Positions 1 through 6,455 of a stretch of 8,758 nucleotides of DNA are shown here, piece after piece. The translations under genes and the position numbers were made by a program. The notes below the pieces were generated by a model. That model was not told the DNA's origin. It did no database searches and saw only the letters and a list, made by a program, of their open reading frames with translations. Numbering within the stretch: position 1 is the stretch's first letter; each line of letters starts with the position of its first letter. Source of the stretch: GWF2-43-63 sp035390965 (GTDB taxonomy: Bacteria > Bacteroidota > Bacteroidia > Bacteroidales > DTU049); assembly GCA_035390965.1 (NCBI GenBank), contig DAOPKE010000109.1, positions 1 to 8,758 on the forward strand. Reading direction: 5' to 3'.

Positions 1-1
1 T

Positions 2-28
2 GTTTTGTCAGGCATCAGCCAACAAAAC
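2..28. repeat. Imperfect hairpin (7-bp outer stem) at left edge
   Basis: GTTTTGT at 2-8 is perfectly complementary to ACAAAAC at 22-28. Inside it, GGC (11-13) pairs with GCC (18-20) around the loop ATCA. CA and A are left unpaired between the two stems. No T-run follows directly on either strand, so it is not a textbook intrinsic terminator. It could end transcription of the minus-strand glycosyltransferase gene or of a gene beyond the window edge. The rest of 1-155 is AT-rich and shows no convincing gene. Confidence 0.4.
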
Positions 29-155
29 GTTCAATGAAATTGCTACAATTGACTAAATTATATTTTCTTTTGGTATTACTTTTTTTTGATTTCGATCTCG
101 ACCTTGTTTTTTTGTGTATTCTGCACCGTAAGCCTCATGCCGCATGCTTTATGTT

Positions 156-2243
156 TTATTGCATCACTCCCCCCATTCTCAGATAATACTCTGCGCTGTC
201 TTTTTTACCAAGCCCGCTATACGAGGTGCCCAGGTTGATCAGAATTTGTTTGTTTTCCGGACTTTTTGTGTGGGCCTTGAGCAAAAAGTGTACTGATTGT
301 TGATACTGTTTCATGATACCATAAAGTACCCCAAGATTTTCAAGTACTGATGCATTGTTGGGGTCAATGGAATATGACTTGAGTAAATATTTTTCAGAGG
401 TTGCAAAATCATTCCGGACTCTGCCAAATAGCTCTCCGCCTTTGTTCCACGCCGGTGCATACAAACTGTCCACTGTTAATGCCGAATCGATGCAACGGAA
501 ACACTCATTCATCATACCGAGTTGATCATATACAATGGCCATCTGGAGCCAGTTTCGGGCCGAGTCGGGTTCATAGGGAACAAGGAAACGGAAAGCATCG
601 ATGGCCACAGTGAAATTTTTGTTTTGAATGGCTCCAAGACCAACCAGATAAATGTTGTTGAAAATGGTTTTTTTTGAATTATCAAGACTAACACATGTTT
701 TGTAATCTTCAAGTGATTCTTTGAATTGGCCTACCATGTAATTTGCTTTTCCTCTGAGATCATACACCCCAAAATAGACCGGATGAATTTTCTGTGCCCG
801 GTTCAGGTATGTAAGAGCTTCGTTTGCCAATGCCTGCCGTTTGGGCATGTTTTTTTCAGCATCAGCTTCCTGCAAAAGAACCTCGGCTGCAGAAACATTG
901 ACTTTTGCACTTTTCGACGACGTTTTTACATCGGTTAGAAATAGTGTTTTGTTGTTTTTCCACACCAGACTGCGCGAAATTGTTTTCGCGGAATACAGGC
1001 CGATGAGTATCCAAAATGCGATTCCGAGCCATTTCACACGTGGATAATACTTGCCGAAATAACACCCTGCAATGATGGCTATCCCCAGCAGCGGAACAAA
1101 CATAAAACGTTCGTTCATGAATGTGCCAATGTTGAAAAGCAGATTGGATGCGATGGAGAACGTTGCCCAGAAAATCAGTATTCCAATGGAAACAGGTGAT
1201 TTCTTTTTTAATCCGCGGAAGAAAATGATGATGGAAAATATGACTATGGCGATGGTTATCCATACAACCGGATTGCTGAAATCGGTGATGGCTATTTGCT
1301 TTGGATAATAATCGTGCGTAAGCGGATGTGGAAACAGAATCAATCTGAAATATATCAGCCAGGTGAAAACAACCGTTGCAATCTCCTGCATTTTTGTAGA
1401 ATAAATAAAAGGATTATTCAGTAATTCCGGAGCTATTTCTGTTTCAAGGATTCCACCAACCACCTGTGCCCGAATGAACATGAATAGCGCTGCAGGAATA
1501 AGAAGCACGCTCATTGTAGTAAAGTAATCTTTCTTTTTCGCATCGCTGAAAATCCACAATATAAAAGGGAACACGGCAATCCATGTGATGGCATTTTCTT
1601 TTGAAAGGAGTGCAATAAAATAAAGGACAAATGCTGCAATCAGTCGCCAGATCTTCGGTTTGGTAATGTAGTCGTACAGTAATACCATGGCTCCTATTGC
1701 ACTGAGCATGGTGACAATCTCATCGCATCCCTTTATGTTTGCTACGGCTTCGGTGTGCAGCGGATGCGCGGCAAACAAGGCCGTTATGACAAATGGCACT
1801 GATAAAAACTTTTCTTTTGTTCCGGACAGAGCGGGGAACAGGCGTCGCAGAAAAGAAAACAAAACAAGAAGCAAGGCAATGTATGTAACAACATTGAAGA
1901 GGTGACCAACGAAAGGACTAAAGCCAAACAATTCAACTTCTACAGCAAAAATAAAATGCGTGAATGGGCGGTAGCGTCCTCCTGCTACCTGTCCTTTGCC
2001 TCCGAAAAATCCTTCGAAAGCATCGGTGGAAAAGATGTCAGGTATTCCATCAAAACCTTGCTGCGTGTACTTGTTGCCGGTGATCATCAATGTATCATCC
2101 AGCGCGTAATCGAACGTGAGCGTCCAACTGTACAGTGCCAGCCCCAGAATGACAATGAAAATTGTTTGCAACTTCAACTGGCTTTGGCCATCAGGAATGG
2201 CTTTTGGTGCAAATTTCGATGTTGTCTGTGTTTTCTTTGCCAT
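156..2243 (-). CDS. TMTC-like GT-C family membrane glycosyltransferase with C-terminal TPR repeats
   Basis: A protein of 695 aa, probably an inner-membrane glycosyltransferase that uses a lipid-linked sugar and acts on secreted proteins, by analogy with eukaryotic TMTC O-mannosyltransferases (CAZy GT105). Seen: a first membrane helix at about 26-44, followed by an acidic LDD motif (48-50) as in GT-C enzymes. Then YRPF at 91-94, a GHLFNV segment (113-118), HPLHTEAVANIKG (160-172) and LSKEN (213-217), which match TMTC landmarks in order. NERFMFVPLLG (377-387) resembles the TMTC AERYLYLPS.G block. About ten hydrophobic segments are followed, from about residue 450, by roughly five TPR units to the C-terminus. 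Start: the ATG at 2243 lies one base after the upstream stop (TAAAATG). The longer frame reaches a TTG at 2300 but would overlap the upstream gene by 56 bases. Acceptor and sugar are unknown; mannose is only an analogy. No Shine-Dalgarno is seen. A general TPR-bearing GT-C enzyme is the alternative. Confidence 0.85.
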   Translation of the reverse strand: MAKKTQTTSKFAPKAIPDGQSQLKLQTIFIVILGLALYSWTLTFDYALDDTLMITGNKYTQQGFDGIPDIFSTDAFEGFFGGKGQVAGGRYRPFTHFIFAVEVELFGFSPFVGHLFNVVTYIALLLVLFSFLRRLFPALSGTKEKFLSVPFVITALFAAHPLHTEAVANIKGCDEIVTMLSAIGAMVLLYDYITKPKIWRLIAAFVLYFIALLSKENAITWIAVFPFILWIFSDAKKKDYFTTMSVLLIPAALFMFIRAQVVGGILETEIAPELLNNPFIYSTKMQEIATVVFTWLIYFRLILFPHPLTHDYYPKQIAITDFSNPVVWITIAIVIFSIIIFFRGLKKKSPVSIGILIFWATFSIASNLLFNIGTFMNERFMFVPLLGIAIIAGCYFGKYYPRVKWLGIAFWILIGLYSAKTISRSLVWKNNKTLFLTDVKTSSKSAKVNVSAAEVLLQEADAEKNMPKRQALANEALTYLNRAQKIHPVYFGVYDLRGKANYMVGQFKESLEDYKTCVSLDNSKKTIFNNIYLVGLGAIQNKNFTVAIDAFRFLVPYEPDSARNWLQMAIVYDQLGMMNECFRCIDSALTVDSLYAPAWNKGGELFGRVRNDFATSEKYLLKSYSIDPNNASVLENLGVLYGIMKQYQQSVHFLLKAHTKSPENKQILINLGTSYSGLGKKDSAEYYLRMGGVMQ

Positions 2244-2244
2244 T

Positions 2245-3462
2245 TTATTCAAAGTCTTCGTACAACAAATATTTTTTACGTGCCTGTTTGTATTTTTCAA
2301 GATCCTGTTGCCAGGATTTTTTTATTTCTTCGACAGATAATCCGTTTGCAATCTGCTTCCGGAGCTTGTTTCCGCCAGCCAGCCGGTCAAAGGTTTTGTT
2401 GTTGAAAAAATTTCCTGCATGCGAATCATTGTCAAGTTCGCAATACAACTCCACAATCCAGGTTAGAAAAACTTCGCTGCGGTATTTTAAGTAGTCTCCC
2501 GCAAACGATTTCAGGTCATAGCCATAGCAGATTTTGCCTTCAAGTGGAGGTTTTTCCGACATGCCTGCTATCGGTTTTGGAATAAATGAAAATGCGGTGT
2601 CTCTGATCAGCGGATGTCCGATAATTTCAAATGCCCTCATGGTTCCACGACCAACACTGATGATGGTTCCCTCAAATAATCCAAGCGAAGGATATAAATA
2701 CACTGATTCCATGGAAACAAGATTGGGACTGGGTTTTATGGGGAGCTGATATAATTTTTTATGATCCCATTGCAAGCAGGGAATAACGGTCAGATTGCAT
2801 TGCATGCTGTCTTTAAGCCATTTTTCTCCATTGATCATCAACGCCAGTTCTCCAATGGTAAGACCGTGAACAATGGGTAGTGCGTGCATGCCCACAAAGC
2901 TTCTGTAGTCTGTATCAAGCATTGGCCCATCGATATAGTGCCCATTTGGATTGGGGCGGTCAAGGATAATGAGCGGAATATTGTTTTCGGCACACGATTC
3001 CATGATGTAATGCATGGTTGAAATGTATGTGTAAAAACGCACCCCGACATCCTGAATGTCGAAAACAACGACATCCGTGTTTTCAAGTTCTTTTTTTGAG
3101 GGTTTGAATGAATTTCCGAAAAGAGATACAACATCAATTCCGGTAAGACTATCCTTGTAGCTGTGAATATGAGCTCCGTCAGCCATATCGCCTCGGAAGC
3201 CATGTTCAGGAGCGAAAACAGTGCTTATATTAATTCCTGATGCCAGCAGTGAATCAACGATGTGGCGTTGATCAATCATCGAAGTATGGTTAACAACCAT
3301 GGCAACCTGTTTGTTCTTAAGCAGGTGAATATAGGCCTCGGTGCGCTCGGAACCGTTTATTACGCTTGCATCTGTTACAGTCTCAAATGAATTATTACTT
3401 TGTTGTGCACTGACGACAAAGAAATGCAATACAAAAAACAGAAAAATCCATTGTTTAGCCAT
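2245..3462 (-). CDS. Secreted exo-beta-N-acetylmuramidase NamZ-type protein (DUF1343, GH171)
   Basis: A protein of 405 aa, the usual length for this family. NamZ enzymes remove MurNAc from the non-reducing end of peptidoglycan fragments during murein turnover or recycling. Seen: an N-terminal signal peptide (hydrophobic 6-18, probable cleavage after VVSA, residue 19, no lipobox), so it is exported, most likely to the periplasm. Family motifs follow in order: APEHGFRG (84-91, with the conserved Glu86 and His87 thought to act in catalysis), FDIQDVGVRFYTY (134-146), DRPNPNG (168-174), PSPNL (244-248) and EGTIISVGRGT (264-274). The C-terminal part contains FDRLAG and KYLLY as expected. Start: the ATG at 3462 gives a clean signal peptide. 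An extension to a TTG at 3528 would place 22 extra residues before it. It is the first gene of a minus-strand pair, with the TMTC-like gene starting one base after its stop. Family assignment is firm; substrate is by homology. Confidence 0.9.
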   Translation of the reverse strand: MAKQWIFLFFVLHFFVVSAQQSNNSFETVTDASVINGSERTEAYIHLLKNKQVAMVVNHTSMIDQRHIVDSLLASGINISTVFAPEHGFRGDMADGAHIHSYKDSLTGIDVVSLFGNSFKPSKKELENTDVVVFDIQDVGVRFYTYISTMHYIMESCAENNIPLIILDRPNPNGHYIDGPMLDTDYRSFVGMHALPIVHGLTIGELALMINGEKWLKDSMQCNLTVIPCLQWDHKKLYQLPIKPSPNLVSMESVYLYPSLGLFEGTIISVGRGTMRAFEIIGHPLIRDTAFSFIPKPIAGMSEKPPLEGKICYGYDLKSFAGDYLKYRSEVFLTWIVELYCELDNDSHAGNFFNNKTFDRLAGGNKLRKQIANGLSVEEIKKSWQQDLEKYKQARKKYLLYEDFE

Positions 3463-3493
3463 AGGAGACGAAATTAGAAAAAAAGAATGAATA

Positions 3494-3528
3494 TTGAAAT
3501 ATTTTTCAACAACCGGCAGAAGTTTCAA
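3494..3528. repeat. TTGAAA/TTTCAA inverted and direct repeats in divergent intergenic region
   Basis: TTGAAA (3494-3499) and TTTCAA (3504-3509) form a perfect 6-bp inverted repeat around TATT. A second TTTCAA copy lies at 3523-3528, 19 bases further on and 9 bases before a TATTTTTG promoter box. The 10- and 19-base offsets approximate one and two helical turns, as in a regulator-binding site. The region is AT-rich, so chance is a real alternative. Confidence 0.3.
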
Positions 3529-3537
3529 TTAAAATTC

Positions 3538-3545
3538 TATTTTTG
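3538..3545 (+). promoter_or_regulatory. Putative Bacteroidota -7 promoter box for the DpnD/PcfM-like gene
   Basis: TATTTTTG matches the Bacteroidota -7 consensus TAnnTTTG exactly. It lies 51 bases before the ATG at 3597, implying a leader of roughly 45 bases. No TTG/TTTG -33 element is found at the usual distance, so recognition may be weak or regulator-assisted. No comparable box is seen for the divergent muramidase gene; the nearest candidate, TAATTTCG on the minus strand at 3476-3469, has one mismatch and is very close to the start. Confidence 0.45.
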
Positions 3546-3596
3546 CGACGTTGCTGTTTAAAAACTTGTTTTGTAATCAATGATAAATTACCTAAA

Positions 3597-3815
3597 ATGA
3601 AAGTATATAAAATTAAAATTACTGAATCTCTTTCCCGTGTTGTGGAAATTGAAGCCGGCTCGTCGGAAGATGCGGTTGCAAAAGTGAATGGTTTATATAA
3701 AAATGCCGTTATAACGCTTGATTCATCTGATTATACAGAGGTGAATATTTGCGAGCTGACTGATGCTGAATTATTGGAAAAGCTGTCGGGGAAAAATGTG
3801 AAATCGCTGAATTAA
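3597..3815 (+). CDS. Small DpnD/PcfM-family protein
   Basis: A protein of 72 aa from the ATG at 3597. Residues 1-53 have the pattern of the DpnD/PcfM family (Pfam PF14207): a YKIKITESLSR strand, an acidic strand VVEIEA (15-20), a short helix with SSEDAVAKVNGLY (22-34) and a second hydrophobic strand ending in LDSSDYTEVNI (41-51). A charged helix (residues 54-66) forms the tail. There is no signal peptide or membrane segment, so it is probably cytoplasmic. The family takes its name from a protein of the pneumococcal DpnI cassette and one of conjugative plasmid pCF10; its biochemical role is unknown. Here no restriction or conjugation gene is visible nearby. The longer frame starts at a TTG (3543) that lies within the promoter box, so the ATG is preferred. 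It has its own putative promoter and is followed by a 69-base gap before the permease gene. Confidence 0.75.
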   Translation: MKVYKIKITESLSRVVEIEAGSSEDAVAKVNGLYKNAVITLDSSDYTEVNICELTDAELLEKLSGKNVKSLN

Positions 3816-3845
3816 TCCCTACCCTGACATTTTTTACGATGCATT

Positions 3846-3875
3846 TTTGTGCGATTTTTATTACATTTGCACAAA
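3846..3875. promoter_or_regulatory. Perfect 7-bp dyad overlapping the permease promoter (candidate operator)
   Basis: TTTGTGC (3846-3852) and GCACAAA (3869-3875) are exact reverse complements separated by 16 bases, giving a centre-to-centre distance of 23 bases, about two helical turns. The right half-site shares its first base with the last base of the TACATTTG promoter box (3862-3869) and extends to the expected transcription start. A terminator for the preceding small gene is less likely because no T-run follows the right arm. Confidence 0.4.
3862..3869 (+). promoter_or_regulatory. Putative Bacteroidota -7 promoter box for the permease-glycosyltransferase-miaA operon
   Basis: TACATTTG is an exact match to TAnnTTTG. 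Transcription would begin a few bases after 3869, so a GTG start at 3849 would lie upstream of the transcript and a TTG at 3885 would fit with a leader of only about 10-15 bases. A clear -33 TTTG is missing at normal spacing; only T-rich sequence (3831-3848) is present there. Confidence 0.5.
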
Positions 3876-3884
3876 CAGAACTGC

Positions 3885-5108
3885 TTGAATCATTCAGGTT
3901 TTATAGCCCGTCGTCTTACAGCCGGAAAATCGAAAAGTGTTACCGGTCCTGTTATTCGTGTATCCGTTTTTAGTATCGCGCTGAGTATTTCGGTAATGCT
4001 GATTGCTTTTGCCATCGTGCGCGGATTTCAACACGAAGTACGTGAGAAAATTATTGGTTTTGGCGCTCATATACAGATACGGCCGTTTGACACCAACGAA
4101 TCACTGGACCAATCTCCGGTGCAAACAGGTCGCGAAGATATTGATGCACTGCATTCCATTGATGGGGTGAAAACTGTTTTTCCGTTTGTTGAAAAAGGTG
4201 GATTGATAAAAACAGACAGCAACCTGCATGGTGTTGTTATGAAAGGCGTGAATGCTGATTTTGATTTCTCTTTTTTGCAGAAAAATATAGTCGAAGGTCG
4301 CCTTCCGGATTTTTCAGATACCATGTCGAATGACGTGCTTATTTCTCAAAAAGTGGCTTCTATGCTTGGTTTGCATACGGGAAGCTCTTTGCGTGTGTAT
4401 TTTATCATTCAGGATGAGTTGCAACCGAGAGGAAGGAAATTCAATGTGTGCGGAATATTTAATACAGGGATGGCTGAGTTTGATAAGATTTATTCGGTAT
4501 GTGATATGCGGCATATTCAGAAATTGAACAGATGGGGCGATTCGCTGGTGAGCGGCTATGAAATACTGCTCAATGATTTCGACGACCTTCCGCAGGTAAT
4601 GACCGATGTGAATAATACAATTTATTATGATCTCGATGCTTCGGATATTGTTACAAGGCAGGCGCAGTTTTTCGATTGGCTTGCATTGCTCGATTCCAAC
4701 GTGTTTATCATTCTGGTTCTGATGACTGTTGTAGCCATTATCAATATTATTTCAATCATCCTGATTCTGATTCTCGAGCGGATTCCTTTCATTGGCTTGT
4801 TTAAAGCACTGGGAGCCGGAAACCGTATGATACGCGATGTGTTTGTGCATGTTTCTGTTCGACTTCTTTTGCGTGGAATTATTATCGGAAATGTGTTTGG
4901 ATTGGGGCTGATATTATTGCAATATTTCACTCATATTTTTCCGCTTAATGAAGAAATGTATTATCTCGGACATATTCCTGTTTTGCTGAAGGCCGATTAT
5001 ATTGTTGGTGTCAATATCGGCGTGTTTGCTATTTCTTTTTTGGCAGTTTCCCTTCCGGCTTTGATTGTTCGCCGCATCAATCCTTCAGCTGCTTTGCAGC
5101 ATAAATAA
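3885..5108 (+). CDS. LolC/LolE-like FtsX-family ABC transporter permease
   Basis: A protein of 407 aa from a TTG start: the membrane subunit of an ABC transporter of the LolC/LolE-MacB type. LolC/LolE release lipoproteins from the inner membrane to the outer-membrane sorting path. Seen, in TTG numbering: a first helix at about 23-46, a large periplasmic MacB-PCD-like domain (about 47-265), then helices at about 272-297, 323-348 and 373-396. After the second helix comes ERIPFIGLFKALGAG (298-312), the coupling-helix segment typical of these permeases, and the C-terminus ends in INPSAALQHK. Start: the frame is open to a GTG at 3849, but TTG at 3885 gives MNHSGFIARR, matching the usual short N-terminus of Bacteroidota homologues, and lies just downstream of a promoter box. 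No ATG fits without losing the first helix. The ATPase (LolD-like) is not in the window. It is the first gene of a plus-strand operon, and the glycosyltransferase follows after 12 bases. LolC/E versus another FtsX-type export function cannot be decided here. Confidence 0.82.
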   Translation: MNHSGFIARRLTAGKSKSVTGPVIRVSVFSIALSISVMLIAFAIVRGFQHEVREKIIGFGAHIQIRPFDTNESLDQSPVQTGREDIDALHSIDGVKTVFPFVEKGGLIKTDSNLHGVVMKGVNADFDFSFLQKNIVEGRLPDFSDTMSNDVLISQKVASMLGLHTGSSLRVYFIIQDELQPRGRKFNVCGIFNTGMAEFDKIYSVCDMRHIQKLNRWGDSLVSGYEILLNDFDDLPQVMTDVNNTIYYDLDASDIVTRQAQFFDWLALLDSNVFIILVLMTVVAIINIISIILILILERIPFIGLFKALGAGNRMIRDVFVHVSVRLLLRGIIIGNVFGLGLILLQYFTHIFPLNEEMYYLGHIPVLLKADYIVGVNIGVFAISFLAVSLPALIVRRINPSAALQHK

Positions 5109-5120
5109 AGATCGGAAATC

Positions 5121-6455
5121 ATGCAGCTTTTTGTAACCATTCCTGCCATCAATGAACTGGAGTTTATTCCCGGAGTTCTTGCTGATCTTGCAAAGCAGGA
5201 GTATTGTGATTTTACATTGCTGGTTTGTGTCAATCAGCCCGATGCATGGTGGCACGATGAATCAAAACTGGATGTATGCAACAACAATGTGGCAACCCTG
5301 AACTATGTAAAATCGTTTTGTGAATTGCATAATATTCGTCTGATTCTTCAGGATAAATGTTCGCGTGGAAACGGTTGGACTGAACGGCAGGGAGGTGTGG
5401 GTTGGGCTCGCAAAACACTGATGGATGCTGTGGAAGCAATCGCCGATGATGATGACGTGATTGTTTCGCTTGATGCTGATACACGCGTCGAAACAAATTA
5501 TCTGGCGGAAATTGCAAAACAATTTGCAGCTTTTCAAAAAGCTTCGGCAATGGCTTTGCCTTATTTTCACCGGCTTCAGGGCGATGATGATCATAAAAAA
5601 TCAATGCTGCGGTATGAAATTTATCTGCGTTGTTATGCAATAAATCTGCTTCGCATTAAACATCCTTTTGCTTATACTCCCATCGGAAGCGCAATGGCAG
5701 CGCGCGTTTCGGCATACCGAAAAATACGCGGGCTTACAGCAACATCTTCTGGTGAAGATTTTTATTTCATGATGAAACTTCGCAAAACCGGCATCATTAT
5801 TCCGTTTTGCGATACACGTGTTTATCCTTCGTCGAGAAAATCACACCGGGTGATTTTTGGCACCGGCCCTACAGTTGCTCTGGGCGCGCCCGGGCAGGTG
5901 GAGCGATATCCGATATACCATCCGTTTTTATTTAATAAAATTGAAGATGCCTGTCGTGCGTTCGGTGAAATCTTTATTACAGCAAATCTCAAAGCCGTTG
6001 AACGCGCGCTGATGGTTTTTCCTGACCTCGAACATGAAAAGCTTCTGAGAAATCATCCTCAGCTTATTCGCTTTATTCATGCCTGCTACATGAAGGCCGA
6101 TGCGTTTGCTATATACAAATTTGTACGTTCGAATCAGCCAGCCGATGTGAGTGATATGGAGAGTGTTTCAGCGTTGTTGAAAGCACTTCAGTTGCCATTG
6201 GATTGTCTATCCTTCAATGAGGTTTCTGATACTGTTCACATTTCGACTCCGCTCAATGTGACAGAATGCAGGGATCAGGATGACAATTCAGGCCATCTGC
6301 ATTATAATGTATTACATAATCTGAGCGTTGAACAATTGAAATCTCTGCGTAAACTTCTGATGGAAACAGAGGAAAAAATGCTGAAGAAAAAATATAATGA
6401 CTACTTTGCATTGCATAACGACTTAAAACACCCCATATGGAAATACATGAGCTGA
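5121..6455 (+). CDS. Family 2 glycosyltransferase, cytoplasmic, with an unassigned C-terminal extension
   Basis: A protein of 444 aa from the ATG at 5121. The N-terminal half is a GT-A fold of the GT2 type: VTIPAINE (5-12) as the nucleotide-binding first strand, GGVGWARKTLMD (91-102), SLDADT (117-122) carrying the metal-binding DxD-like acidic pair Asp118/Asp120, a TPIGSAMAARVSAYRKIRG acceptor-side segment (186-204) and SGEDFYFMMKLRKTG (210-224) with the GED motif expected to hold the catalytic base. No signal peptide or membrane helix is seen, so it is cytosolic or membrane-associated from inside. Residues from about 290 to 444 form a mostly helical tail with charged C-terminal helices (about 402-425) that I cannot assign. 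It starts 12 bases after the permease stop, with only a weak GGAA upstream, and its end overlaps miaA by 19 bases, so the three genes are probably co-transcribed. Donor and acceptor are unknown. Confidence 0.82.
   Translation: MQLFVTIPAINELEFIPGVLADLAKQEYCDFTLLVCVNQPDAWWHDESKLDVCNNNVATLNYVKSFCELHNIRLILQDKCSRGNGWTERQGGVGWARKTLMDAVEAIADDDDVIVSLDADTRVETNYLAEIAKQFAAFQKASAMALPYFHRLQGDDDHKKSMLRYEIYLRCYAINLLRIKHPFAYTPIGSAMAARVSAYRKIRGLTATSSGEDFYFMMKLRKTGIIIPFCDTRVYPSSRKSHRVIFGTGPTVALGAPGQVERYPIYHPFLFNKIEDACRAFGEIFITANLKAVERALMVFPDLEHEKLLRNHPQLIRFIHACYMKADAFAIYKFVRSNQPADVSDMESVSALLKALQLPLDCLSFNEVSDTVHISTPLNVTECRDQDDNSGHLHYNVLHNLSVEQLKSLRKLLMETEEKMLKKKYNDYFALHNDLKHPIWKYMS

Noticed and set aside
76..138. 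A minus-strand 20-codon frame starting MRLTVQNTQ and ending in lysines, just downstream of the TMTC-like gene
   Set aside because: It is too short, has no recognisable family or ribosome site, and its lysine-rich end comes from A-rich sequence. I cannot separate it from chance.
1..185. A plus-strand open frame from the window edge, rich in Leu and Phe
   Set aside because: It has no start in view, its composition reflects T-rich DNA, and it runs into the antisense of the TMTC-like gene with no recognisable motif.
2244..2300. N-terminal extension of the TMTC-like protein to a TTG at 2300
   Set aside because: It would overlap the muramidase coding region by 56 bases and add an uncharacteristic Cys/Lys-rich stretch; the ATG at 2243 gives a normal one-base junction.
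1902..2494. Long plus-strand frames antisense to the TMTC-like and muramidase genes (up to 167 codons)
   Set aside because: They are shadows of two well-supported genes; the translations have low-complexity, Cys/Phe-rich content and no family motifs.
3463..3528. N-terminal extension of the muramidase to a TTG at 3528
   Set aside because: It would bury the signal peptide behind 22 residues; the ATG at 3462 gives a standard export signal.
3846..3875. Reading the dyad as an intrinsic terminator of the DpnD/PcfM-like gene
   Set aside because: The 16-base loop is large and the right arm is not followed by a T-run; overlap with a promoter box favours an operator.
5230..5640. Minus-strand frame of 136 codons inside the glycosyltransferase gene
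   Set aside because: The opposite strand encodes a clear GT2 domain with DxD and GED motifs here; the antisense product is His-rich with no recognisable fold.
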